In this document: piece after piece, positions 6,151 to 12,704 of the stretch
How positions within the stretch are numbered: the stretch's first letter is position 1
Layout of the letters: the number at the start of each line of letters is the position of its first letter
Assembly: GCA_031254635.1 (NCBI GenBank)
Contig: JAIRUB010000173.1
Span: 1 to 13,828, forward strand
Origin: Prevotellaceae bacterium
GTDB taxonomy: Bacteria; Bacteroidota; Bacteroidia; Bacteroidales; UBA932
Reading direction: 5' to 3'
DNA: 13,828 bases
Made by a program: the position numbers and the translations under genes
Notes under the pieces: model-generated
Told to the model about the DNA's origin: nothing
The model's database searches: none
What the model saw: only the letters and a program-made list of their open reading frames with translations

Positions 6151-7143
6151 TCTCTCTTAGTTTGCTCCTTGTTGTTCGCCGCTTGTAGTCCTATGATTAA
6201 AGTGGTGAATGTGGAATCATTAGTGCCGGCAAAGTATCCAGTAGCATACTCCGATAAATCTATTGCAATTTTGAATGCTTTGCATATCAATAATTTTGAT
6301 AAAAGTGTTAGTAGCACTGATAGCCTTTTAACCAATATGGTTGCTGAAGGCTTGAAGCAAGAGTTGGAAGCTTCGGATATATTCTGGGACTACGATATTC
6401 CTGTTTATAACCTCACGCTGGTTTGTAATGAAAACCAATGCGACGAATTGTGGGATACCGACTACATGGACAGTATAGCCGAACAAACAGCGTCGACCCT
6501 GCTGATTATTATCGATAGTGTTAGAATAGGGCGTCCTCAGCAAAGCATAAGCCGGCATGCTAATTATTTAAATCCGTATTTGAATCTTTATGGAAATGTT
6601 TTCTCTGCCAAAGTCTCTGTCCTTGTCGAAGCCCTGTTCCGCTATTACGACTTCGAACAGCAGCAGTATATAGTCAATTATGCAGCGAGTGATACTATTG
6701 TTTGGGAAACTATAGCGTACGAAGCTGCGGAAGCCATAGCCAAACTACCCGAATCGAATGCTCTTGATACCTTAGCTGCTCAACAATTAGGAAAACTGAT
6801 GGCTAAAGCTACCTTGCCTCAATGGAGCGCTGAACTGCGCCATTATTATGGCTTTTCGGGAGCGAATGGTAATGCTGCTACAGCCTTTGCCGAGAAGAAC
6901 AATTGGGAACAAGCCATGTATTATTGGGGACAGATAGCTATGAAATCAACAGGGAAAACAACCGCTTACGCTGCATTTAATATGGCGCTGGGCGCCGAGA
7001 TGTTAGGCGACTACCAATTAGCTATAGACTGGTTGATATTAGCGAAAAACACAGCCAATCTTCCGGGAACCAATAGTTATATCAAGCGCCTCCAACAACG
7101 AATTAACGATAAAAATCTTATCCAACAGCAGTTGGAAGATTAA
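6091..7143 (+). CDS. DUF6340-like exported lipoprotein, paralogue 2, with a repeat-derived signal peptide
   Basis: A 350-residue close paralogue of the protein encoded at 4956-5945. From CSLLFAACSP (Cys32 lipidated) to the end the two align almost throughout, sharing KVVNVESLVPAKYPV-like, LLIIID and NWEQAM segments. It has an internal insertion near residues 155-165 (HANYLNPYLNLYGN region), and the C-terminus differs only at the last residues. The first 20 residues differ completely: MNYIQSLAPVIRHSSFVIIT replaces MKKTLSY. DNA homology starts at TCTCTTAG (6153 here, 4976 in paralogue 1), and the extra 42 nt are a whole number of codons. This new N-terminus is read through the R2 repeat and still looks like a usable lipoprotein signal: arginine, hydrophobic core, LFAAC. 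The gene may be cotranscribed with the upstream tRNA. Function unknown. Confidence 0.8.
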   Translation: MNYIQSLAPVIRHSSFVIITSLLVCSLLFAACSPMIKVVNVESLVPAKYPVAYSDKSIAILNALHINNFDKSVSSTDSLLTNMVAEGLKQELEASDIFWDYDIPVYNLTLVCNENQCDELWDTDYMDSIAEQTASTLLIIIDSVRIGRPQQSISRHANYLNPYLNLYGNVFSAKVSVLVEALFRYYDFEQQQYIVNYAASDTIVWETIAYEAAEAIAKLPESNALDTLAAQQLGKLMAKATLPQWSAELRHYYGFSGANGNAATAFAEKNNWEQAMYYWGQIAMKSTGKTTAYAAFNMALGAEMLGDYQLAIDWLILAKNTANLPGTNSYIKRLQQRINDKNLIQQQLED

Positions 7144-7152
7144 GCCTCTATT

Positions 7153-8385
7153 GTGAAACTATTTAACCATATATGTAACAACAACCCAACGTCATTGCGA
7201 GGACTGTGTGCGCGAGTTTGTGTGTTGGGAAGCAGGACGAAGCAACCTCGTCACTTACAGGTTATCTTAATTAGAACTGTTTTTTGCCTTTTACTTACTG
7301 CCTGCAGCAACCCCTGCCCTTCTCAGCCGGATGCTGAAGCCTTGTACCTGCCGCAATATGCTAAAGGCTTTTGGATTGAACAATCGGGCGACGATAAAGT
7401 GTTGCATATTAAAAACCCCTGGCAGAGGGCCGAAGGCGTACAGTATAACTATCGTTTAGTGCCTCGTGAAAATAAAGATGCCTTGCAGGTTTCGTTGATG
7501 AATATTCCTGTGCCGCTGCAGCGGGTAGTTTGTCTTTCAACTACTCACTTGGCTTACATAAACGCGCTGCAGGAAACGGAAACCGTTATCGGTATTTCAG
7601 GCTCGGGCTATGTCTCGAATCCGTTTATTCGTGCAGCGGTGAGCGAAGGCAGCGTGAAAGATGTTGGCTACGAAGCCGGCATCTCTTATGAAACCTTAGC
7701 CCTTATGCAGCCAGATGTGGTTTTTGCTTATGGCGTGGCCGGCGAAATGAGCGCAGTAGCCGATAAACTCAACAGCATGGGCATCAGAGTAGTATTTTTG
7801 GGCGATTATTTGGAAGACTCCCCCTTGGGCAAAGCCGAATATATGATGGCCATCTCAGCCTTTTATAATAAAGAAAAGGCAGCCGACTCGCTCTTTGCAG
7901 CCATAGCCGAAGATTATAACGCAGCCAAAGCCTTAACGGCTGAGTTGACTTATCAACCGAAAGTAATCTTAAATGCTCCTTGGCGCAATGCCTGGTACAT
8001 TCCCGGAAAGGCCAACTACCTTTCTGCGCTTATAGCCAACGCAGGAGGGGAAGTGCTGGGCGCCCGTGAAGATAGTCGCGACAGCGCTCCGTTAAGCTTG
8101 GAAAAAGCATATATCTATGCCTTGCAGGCTGACTACTGGTTACATCCCAATGCAGTTCGCAGTTTAGTAGAATTAAAAAATAGTGATACGCGCTTTGCCA
8201 ATACACCGGCCTTTAGGCAACATCGCGTTTTTAACAACACCCTTCGTCGGACGCCCGAAGGCGGAAGCGATTTTTGGGAATCGGGCGTAGTGCAGCCCCA
8301 CATTATACTCCGCGATTTAATTAGGATTTTGCACCCAGACTTGTTGCCTGAACACCGGCTTGTGTATTATGAGCAGATTAAGTGA
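7153..8385 (+). CDS. Substrate-binding lipoprotein of a Fe/cobalamin-type ABC transporter (BtuF/FecB-like)
   Basis: A 410-residue lipoprotein of the periplasmic-binding PF01497 type that captures iron chelates or corrinoids for import. A GTG start at 7153 lies 9 nt after the preceding stop. The lipobox is LTAC with Cys51, giving an unusually long leader for this class. Residues about 12-36 (PTSLRGLCARVCVLGSRTKQ and onward) are encoded by the R3 palindromic repeat inserted before the hydrophobic core VILIRTVFCLLL. The mature protein has the two-lobe signature: PLQRVVCLSTTHLAYINAL, VIGISG, then VKDVGYEAGISYETLALMQP and DVVFAYGV. Further on are GIRVVFLGDYLEDSPLGKAE and a C-terminal lobe ending PHIILRDLIRILHPDLLP, typical of Bacteroidota members. 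No permease or ATPase gene is adjacent in the window, so the partner transporter and ligand are unknown. Confidence 0.85.
   Translation: MKLFNHICNNNPTSLRGLCARVCVLGSRTKQPRHLQVILIRTVFCLLLTACSNPCPSQPDAEALYLPQYAKGFWIEQSGDDKVLHIKNPWQRAEGVQYNYRLVPRENKDALQVSLMNIPVPLQRVVCLSTTHLAYINALQETETVIGISGSGYVSNPFIRAAVSEGSVKDVGYEAGISYETLALMQPDVVFAYGVAGEMSAVADKLNSMGIRVVFLGDYLEDSPLGKAEYMMAISAFYNKEKAADSLFAAIAEDYNAAKALTAELTYQPKVILNAPWRNAWYIPGKANYLSALIANAGGEVLGAREDSRDSAPLSLEKAYIYALQADYWLHPNAVRSLVELKNSDTRFANTPAFRQHRVFNNTLRRTPEGGSDFWESGVVQPHIILRDLIRILHPDLLPEHRLVYYEQIK
7190..7258 (+). repeat. R3 palindromic repeat inside the leader of the substrate-binding lipoprotein gene
   Basis: It begins CGTCATTGCGAGG (7190-7202) and ends GAAGCAACCTCGTCA (7239-7253), with a GTGCGCGAGTTTGTG middle. 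GCGAGG and CCTCGT are complementary ends. A related element with the same first ten bases, CGTCATTGCG, is at 12380. The pattern CGTCATTGCGAGG...GAAGCAA is a recurrent intergenic repeat in several bacterial groups (recollection, not a search). Here it is translated without a stop. Confidence 0.65.
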
Positions 8386-8389
8386 ATGC

Positions 8390-8412
8390 TTATTTGTTGA
8401 TTTGCTTATTTG
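8390..8412. repeat. R4 repeat, copy 1 (23-bp direct repeat)
   Basis: TTATTTGTTGATTTGC followed by TTATTTG is identical over 23 bp to 12322-12344 in the same orientation. It lies 4 nt after the stop of the substrate-binding protein and beyond the 3' end of the acyl-CoA synthetase gene. The rest of this convergent gap (to 8520) holds a 12-bp palindrome CATTCCGGAATG at 8435-8446 and no clear terminator. Confidence 0.7.
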
Positions 8413-8520
8413 TCGTGAAGCGTTATTTATATATCATTCCGGAATGGATCAAAAAACATATTTGTAAGCGCAGGTGGATATTCCAACAAATTCATTTTTA
8501 AAATGTTGGTACTTTGCTTT

Positions 8521-10287
8521 TTACGCAAATAATTTCTGTATATTTTCCTTGTAACGCTCACGTACCAATCTTCTTTTTACCTTTAAAGTAGGGGTAAGAA
8601 TTTCGGTTAATTGCGACCATTCGTCGGGAATAAGCTCATACCTTTTAATTTGTTCCGTATCGCCAAAGAAGGCATTGTATTTTGCAATTTCTCTTGCAAA
8701 ACGTTTCATTATATCCGGGTTTTTTACTAATTCCTGCGGAGTTGTATAAGGGATCTCGTGTTTTACACACCAAGTTTGAAGAAAATTAAAATCAGGAGAA
8801 ATTAATGCCGCTGCAAATTTTTCACCTTCTCCAACAACTACAATATTTTCAATGAAAGGTGATTCTGCAAATTTTTCTTCAATTAATTGCGGATTAATAT
8901 ATTTCCCGAAAGAAGTCTTAAAGATATTTTTCAATCGTCCGGTAATAAATACCTGCCCTTTTTCGTTGACTCTGGCAAGGTCGCCGGTGTGGAACCATCC
9001 TTCGCTGTCGATAACTGAGCGTGTCAGCTCCTCGTCTTTGTAATAACCAAGCATAACATTATGCCCACGACAGCAAAGTTCACCACTTGCTGCGATTTTA
9101 ATTTCTACTCCGGATAAGGAGAATCCTACCGTACCTGCGTCGCGCCCATTTTTTTCACGACAACTAACGGCTATTACAGGCGATGTTTCGGTAAGCCCGT
9201 ATCCTTCAAATACAGGCATTCCTATAGCAGAGAAAAATGAAGCCAAGCGAGGTTGAATGCTTGCCGCTCCTGAAACTACAATATCAAAATTACCACCAAT
9301 ATTTTTTCTAATTTTACTAAAAATCAACTTGTCGGCAATCTTATGTTTCAGATTGTACCAGAAAGTTCTTTCGTGGTCCTGAATTTTGTATTTAGTCGCT
9401 AAGGATACCGCCCAACGGAAGAGTTTTTTCTTTAGCGGCGGGAGATTATTGCTTGAAGTATAAATTTTATCATAAATTTTTTCCAACATTCGAGGCACAG
9501 TGGTCATCATGGTAGGTTTTACCTCCTTGATATTTTCTGCAATAGTTCCTAAATTTTGAACATAATACACCGACATCCCAAGATATTGGTACAAGAAGAC
9601 CAAACATCTTTCATAAGCATGGCATAAGGGAAGAAAGCTTAAAGCGGTTTTTGACCATTTTTTCGGTATCCTTTCTAAACTAAACAATTGATTTACAATA
9701 TTACTATGAGATAGCATAACTCCTTTTGGCGTACCTGTTGTTCCGGAAGTGTAAATAATTGTAGCGCAATCGGAAGTTTGTACTTGAGCTTTTCTTTTTT
9801 CTAACTCTTCAGGGTGCTGTTTACTTTTACCTAAATCAATTAATTGTTGAAAGAAAGGAAATTTCTTACGGTCAATAAAAGTATAAATATGCTTTAAACC
9901 GGGAAGTTCTGACATAATATGTTCAATTTTTCCCATAATTTCAGCCCCTTCCAAAATTAGCATCTTAGCTTCGCAATGGCCTAAAATATACAAATAGTCG
10001 GCTTCCGTAAGGGTTGGGTAAATTGGAACTGTTATGGCGCCTATTCGCATAATAGCCATATCCAACATATTCCATTCAGGTCGGTTATTGGCAATTATCG
10101 CCACCTTATCGCCGGGTGCAATGCCTGACTCAATCATTGCATAACTTAGGGCTGTTACATTATCGACATATTCCTGCAAAGAGTATTTTCGCCACTCCTT
10201 ATCCGGTTTTCCGGCTAATGCAACCTGCTGCTCAGGATACAATGCCTGATAGCGTTCTAAAATGTCAAAAATTCTGGTAATTTTCAT
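8521..10287 (-). CDS. Long-chain fatty acid--CoA ligase (AMP-forming acyl-CoA synthetase)
   Basis: Activates fatty acids with ATP and CoA to acyl-CoA plus AMP and diphosphate, at the cytoplasmic face of the membrane. The 588-residue protein belongs to the ANL superfamily. It shows the phosphate-binding motif YTSGTTGTPKG (179-189), the adenine-binding motif GYGLTETSP (362-370), WFHTGDLA with Asp436, hinge/ribose Arg451 in ITGRLKNIFKTSFGKYINP, and the C-terminal lysine region LTPTLKVKRR with Lys569. These motifs are those of the FadD15/long-chain group found across Bacteroidota. I chose the ATG at 10287, giving MKITRIFDIL, over the upstream in-frame TTG at 10314 because that TTG lies in the -7 box. 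It has its own promoter and is convergent with the substrate-binding protein gene. Chain-length preference cannot be read from the sequence. Confidence 0.93.
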   Translation of the reverse strand: MKITRIFDILERYQALYPEQQVALAGKPDKEWRKYSLQEYVDNVTALSYAMIESGIAPGDKVAIIANNRPEWNMLDMAIMRIGAITVPIYPTLTEADYLYILGHCEAKMLILEGAEIMGKIEHIMSELPGLKHIYTFIDRKKFPFFQQLIDLGKSKQHPEELEKRKAQVQTSDCATIIYTSGTTGTPKGVMLSHSNIVNQLFSLERIPKKWSKTALSFLPLCHAYERCLVFLYQYLGMSVYYVQNLGTIAENIKEVKPTMMTTVPRMLEKIYDKIYTSSNNLPPLKKKLFRWAVSLATKYKIQDHERTFWYNLKHKIADKLIFSKIRKNIGGNFDIVVSGAASIQPRLASFFSAIGMPVFEGYGLTETSPVIAVSCREKNGRDAGTVGFSLSGVEIKIAASGELCCRGHNVMLGYYKDEELTRSVIDSEGWFHTGDLARVNEKGQVFITGRLKNIFKTSFGKYINPQLIEEKFAESPFIENIVVVGEGEKFAAALISPDFNFLQTWCVKHEIPYTTPQELVKNPDIMKRFAREIAKYNAFFGDTEQIKRYELIPDEWSQLTEILTPTLKVKRRLVRERYKENIQKLFA

Positions 10288-10311
10288 AGATTTTGGTATA
10301 AAAATAAGTTG

Positions 10312-10344
10312 CAAATGTAATTAAAAAAAAATAAAAAATCCAAA
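10312..10344 (-). promoter_or_regulatory. Promoter of the acyl-CoA synthetase gene (TTTG - 21 nt - TACATTTG)
   Basis: On the minus strand TACATTTG (plus 10312-10319) matches the Bacteroidota -7 box exactly, and TTTG (plus 10341-10344) lies 21 nt upstream as a -33 element. The start codon at 10287 is 24 nt downstream. The gap from lepB is only about 85 nt, so transcripts from lepB may also read through. Confidence 0.65.
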
Positions 10345-10372
10345 CATCTCTGTTATTTATTTATAAACATCA

Positions 10373-11725
10373 TTAAATCAAGTTAAACAGCCGTTTCCAA
10401 CGGATATTCTTCGGGAAACTCTTATTGCTATCGGTTGACATCCAAATCATGGCGGGCGTGCCTACAATATGGTCTTCAGGGACAAAGCCCCAATAGCGGG
10501 AATCCAAGGAGTTATGCCGATTATCGCCCATCATGAAATAATAATCCATTTTGAAAGTGTAACTGTCGATTTCTATATCATTAATATATATAGTAGTCCC
10601 ATCAATCTTTAAGTTGTTGCGTTCATACACCTCTATAATACGGCGATATAAGGGCAGATTTTCAACGGTTAATTGCACAGTAGCTCCCTTAGTCGGCACC
10701 CACAACGGACCGAAATTATCGCGTGTCCACTGGAAATTGCCCTCAAAGGGGAAGATAGTCAAGGCCGAGTCGGGATAATCCGGCGGATAAATATCGTCAT
10801 ACTGCTCTATTTCCACTACAATGGGTATTTCTTTTAATTGTTTGACATTTTCATCGGTTAAAAAGATACAGGAATAACCGGGTAAATGATTACTGAATAC
10901 CGTTTCATGTATGGCAACTCCCATTTTTCCCAATACTAAAGAATTAATGGGCGTTCCGTTGGTTTTTACGTAATAAGCATACTGAATACCTGGGATTTCT
11001 TTTTGGGGAATACCATTGATAAGAACCCTGCCATGTTGCAGTTCGAGGGTATCGCCGGCCATAGCTACACAACGTTTCACATAATTATCCCTTTTATCCA
11101 CAGGGCGGACAATCAGTGGGCCGAAAGTAGCTACCGTATAAGCTTTTCCGCTCAACCGTACATATTTATAGTAGTCTTCCATAGGCGCTTTACTCAACAC
11201 TGTGTCGCCGTGGGGAAAACCGAAAACCACAATATCGTTGCGCTCTACCTTGTGGCGGCCGACCATACGGCGGTAATCCCACTTAACCCATTCAAGGTAG
11301 GATGGCGTATTTAATAAGGGGACGCTATTGTGAATTAAGGGTAATGACAACGGCGTTTCGGGCACACGCGGGCCATAGTACGACTTGCTGACGAAGAGAT
11401 AATCGCCGGTCATCAACGTACGCTCCATTGACGAGGTGGGAATTACGTATGCCTCATAAAAATACATACGTATAAATGTTGCGGCAATTAGGGCAAAGAT
11501 AATCGCATCTAACCAGTCGAGCCAAACATTGCGTTTTTCGCCTTCTTTGTAGCGTTTTTTCCAGAAAGCCCATTTCACTTTCTTTGTAATGTAGATATCG
11601 AAGATTACTACTAATCCGAATAGCCACCAGTAGTTCGACAGCCAAATTACCCACAGCAGGTAAGCAAATGCCACTACTCCGAATTTAAACCATTTGTTGG
11701 AAAGAATTTCTCGAATTTTTCTCAT
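10373..11725 (-). CDS. lepB: Signal peptidase I
   Basis: Membrane-bound serine protease that removes Sec and Tat signal peptides on the periplasmic side. The 450-residue protein has hydrophobic segments near 14-30, 32-46 and 72-90. The S26 boxes follow: IPTSSMERTL with catalytic Ser99, NYVKRCVAMAGDTLEL with general-base Lys217, and MMGDNRHNSLDSRYWGFVP (398-416). The final VGTPAMIWMS segment is typical of the family. Bacteroidota LepB is much longer than most Gram-positive enzymes because of a large insertion between the Lys box and the GDN box, which is present here (about 230-395). It lies 26 nt downstream of gmk on the same strand, so the two are probably cotranscribed. The N-terminus MRKIREILSNKWFKF suits a membrane-anchored start. 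Lipoproteins in this window would use LspA instead; the protease and other Sec substrates would use LepB. Confidence 0.95.
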   Translation of the reverse strand: MRKIREILSNKWFKFGVVAFAYLLWVIWLSNYWWLFGLVVIFDIYITKKVKWAFWKKRYKEGEKRNVWLDWLDAIIFALIAATFIRMYFYEAYVIPTSSMERTLMTGDYLFVSKSYYGPRVPETPLSLPLIHNSVPLLNTPSYLEWVKWDYRRMVGRHKVERNDIVVFGFPHGDTVLSKAPMEDYYKYVRLSGKAYTVATFGPLIVRPVDKRDNYVKRCVAMAGDTLELQHGRVLINGIPQKEIPGIQYAYYVKTNGTPINSLVLGKMGVAIHETVFSNHLPGYSCIFLTDENVKQLKEIPIVVEIEQYDDIYPPDYPDSALTIFPFEGNFQWTRDNFGPLWVPTKGATVQLTVENLPLYRRIIEVYERNNLKIDGTTIYINDIEIDSYTFKMDYYFMMGDNRHNSLDSRYWGFVPEDHIVGTPAMIWMSTDSNKSFPKNIRWKRLFNLI

Positions 11726-11751
11726 AAAATTATTTTTTTACGTCGTTTATC

Positions 11752-12318
11752 TTAATTACTATTTAGAAAATTAGTCATTACCAATTCTGCCTCTGCCTTG
11801 GCCTGACTTAGGTTATCATTGATAATGATCGCATCGAATTTTTCAGCGAAGGCCATCTCTTCTTCGGCTTTTCCTAAGCGGCGCCGAATAGCTTCAGGCG
11901 TGTCTGTTCCCCGCGTTTCCAAGCGTTGCTTCAGCGCTTTAATAGAAGGAGGCCGCACAAAGATTGACAGGGCTTGTTCACCGTATAATTGCTTGAGGGT
12001 TACGCCGCCGCACACATCTATGTCGAAGGCAATCACATTTCCTTTTGCCCAGATACGTTCTACCTCGCTTTTAAGCGTGCCGTAACAAAGTCCGGGATAT
12101 ACCTCTCCCCATTCTACAAACTCGCCTTTATCCGCTCGCGCTTTAAATTCTTTGGAACTCAGGAAAAAGTAGTCGTGTCCGTCTTTTTCTTTCCCCCTTG
12201 GCGCACGGTTGGTAGCCGATACGGAAAACTCCAATTGCGGAAATTGCTGTAGCAAATGGAGCACCAGTGTTGTTTTTCCGGAACCGGAGGGAGCGGAGAA
12301 GATGATTACTTTGTTCAT
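11752..12318 (-). CDS. gmk: Guanylate kinase
   Basis: Phosphorylates GMP to GDP with ATP in the cytoplasm, an essential purine nucleotide step. The 188-residue protein has the P-loop APSGSGKTT (9-17), the GMP-binding stretch SVSATNRAPRGKEKDGHDYF (about 32-51), EFVEWGEVYPGLCYGT, then VIAFDIDVCGG and RLETRGTDTPEAIRRRLGKA (lid and nucleotide binding). Length matches the short Bacteroidota form. The start ATG at 12318 gives the normal MNKVIIFSAPSG beginning. In many Bacteroidota gmk follows yicC closely and is followed by nadD; here it is separated from yicC by a 386-bp repeat-filled gap and followed by lepB instead. That order is from general knowledge of the phylum, not checked. No clear promoter is visible directly upstream. 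Confidence 0.95.
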   Translation of the reverse strand: MNKVIIFSAPSGSGKTTLVLHLLQQFPQLEFSVSATNRAPRGKEKDGHDYFFLSSKEFKARADKGEFVEWGEVYPGLCYGTLKSEVERIWAKGNVIAFDIDVCGGVTLKQLYGEQALSIFVRPPSIKALKQRLETRGTDTPEAIRRRLGKAEEEMAFAEKFDAIIINDNLSQAKAEAELVMTNFLNSN

Positions 12319-12321
12319 TGG

Positions 12322-12344
12322 TTATTTGTTGATTTGCTTATTTG
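12322..12344. repeat. R4 repeat, copy 2 (23-bp direct repeat)
   Basis: Identical over 23 bp and in the same orientation to 8390-8412. It is 3 nt upstream of the gmk start codon (minus strand), so the two copies flank the acyl-CoA synthetase-lepB-gmk block. Both are followed within a few bases by TTGTCGT. Confidence 0.7.
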
Positions 12345-12379
12345 CCTAATTGTCGTAAAAAATTAAAAATTAAGTGATT

Positions 12380-12404
12380 CGTCATTGCGGACCTGTTCCG
12401 CAAT
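12380..12404. repeat. R3-type palindromic element
   Basis: CGTCATTGCGGACC continues into TGTTCCGCAAT. The arms ATTGCGGA (12384-12391) and TCCGCAAT (12397-12404) pair perfectly over 8 bp around the loop CCTGT. The first ten bases equal the start of the element in the substrate-binding protein gene at 7190. Confidence 0.65.
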
Positions 12405-12423
12405 CTCCTTGTAAACGACGTAC

Positions 12424-12449
12424 TACCTTTTTACCTTGCACCCTGTACC
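12424..12449 (-). repeat. R1-type repeat, inverted copy
   Basis: Read on the minus strand this is GGTACAGGGTGCAAGGTAAA then AAGGTAG, the same GGTAnAAGGTGnAA pattern that is translated at 1263-1307. It directly adjoins R2-like sequence to its right. Confidence 0.55.
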
Positions 12450-12654
12450 ATTCATTTTTCATTATTCATTGTTCACCATCCTGCTTTTTCGCGCGAGTGT
12501 CCGACACATCATCTAATAACATTGTTCTTCGCGCTATATATATTTGTATAATCATCTGCTACTAAGGGTGCTTTGTTTGGAACAATAAGGTGAAAATAAG
12601 GTTGAAACTACTATAACCACTTCTAACTAAGCTTAACTACTTTAACTATCCTTT

Positions 12655-12697
12655 ACCTTCCTTGCTCCCCCTCCTTGGGAGTGGGAGCAAGGAAGGT
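12655..12697 (-). terminator. Strong hairpin after yicC (possible terminator or REP-like element)
   Basis: ACCTTCCTTGCTCCC (12655-12669) pairs perfectly over 15 bp with GGGAGCAAGGAAGGT (12683-12697). Inside, CTCC and GGAG form a further 4-bp stem around TTG. It starts 7 nt after the yicC stop on the minus strand, where a terminator is expected. No U-rich tail follows, so it may instead be a palindromic repeat or an RNA-stabilising structure. Confidence 0.5.
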
Positions 12698-12704
12698 GTA
12701 TTCA

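Larger units (their letters stand above)
12319..12704. other. Gene-free gap between gmk and yicC filled with dispersed repeats
   Basis: In order this region holds R4 (12322-12344), AATTAAAAATTAA (12361-12373, also at 6066-6078), R3 with a perfect 8-bp hairpin (12380-12404), inverted R1 (12424-12449), R2-like ATTCATTTTTCATTATTCAT (12450-12469), a small palindrome GTGTCCGACAC (12497-12507), and AT-rich sequence with CTAACTAAGCTTAACTACTT. It ends in a 43-nt hairpin (12655-12697). A short open frame at 12374-12565 is translated repeat and I do not call it a gene. No RNA gene is evident. Confidence 0.75.

Noticed and set aside
5980..7149. tRNA-Thr as attachment site of a genomic island
   Set aside because: The repeated piece is the first bases of the tRNA, not the 3' end used by most integrases, and no integrase or phage gene is present.
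8435..8446. Palindrome CATTCCGGAATG as terminator or operator
   Set aside because: Six-base arms with no loop and no T-run cannot form a terminator, and no regulator gene is nearby.
12374..12565. Open frame of 63 codons between gmk and yicC on the plus strand
   Set aside because: It is made of translated R3, R1 and R2 repeat sequence (for example YHSFFIIHCSPSC), has no protein-like composition and no promoter.
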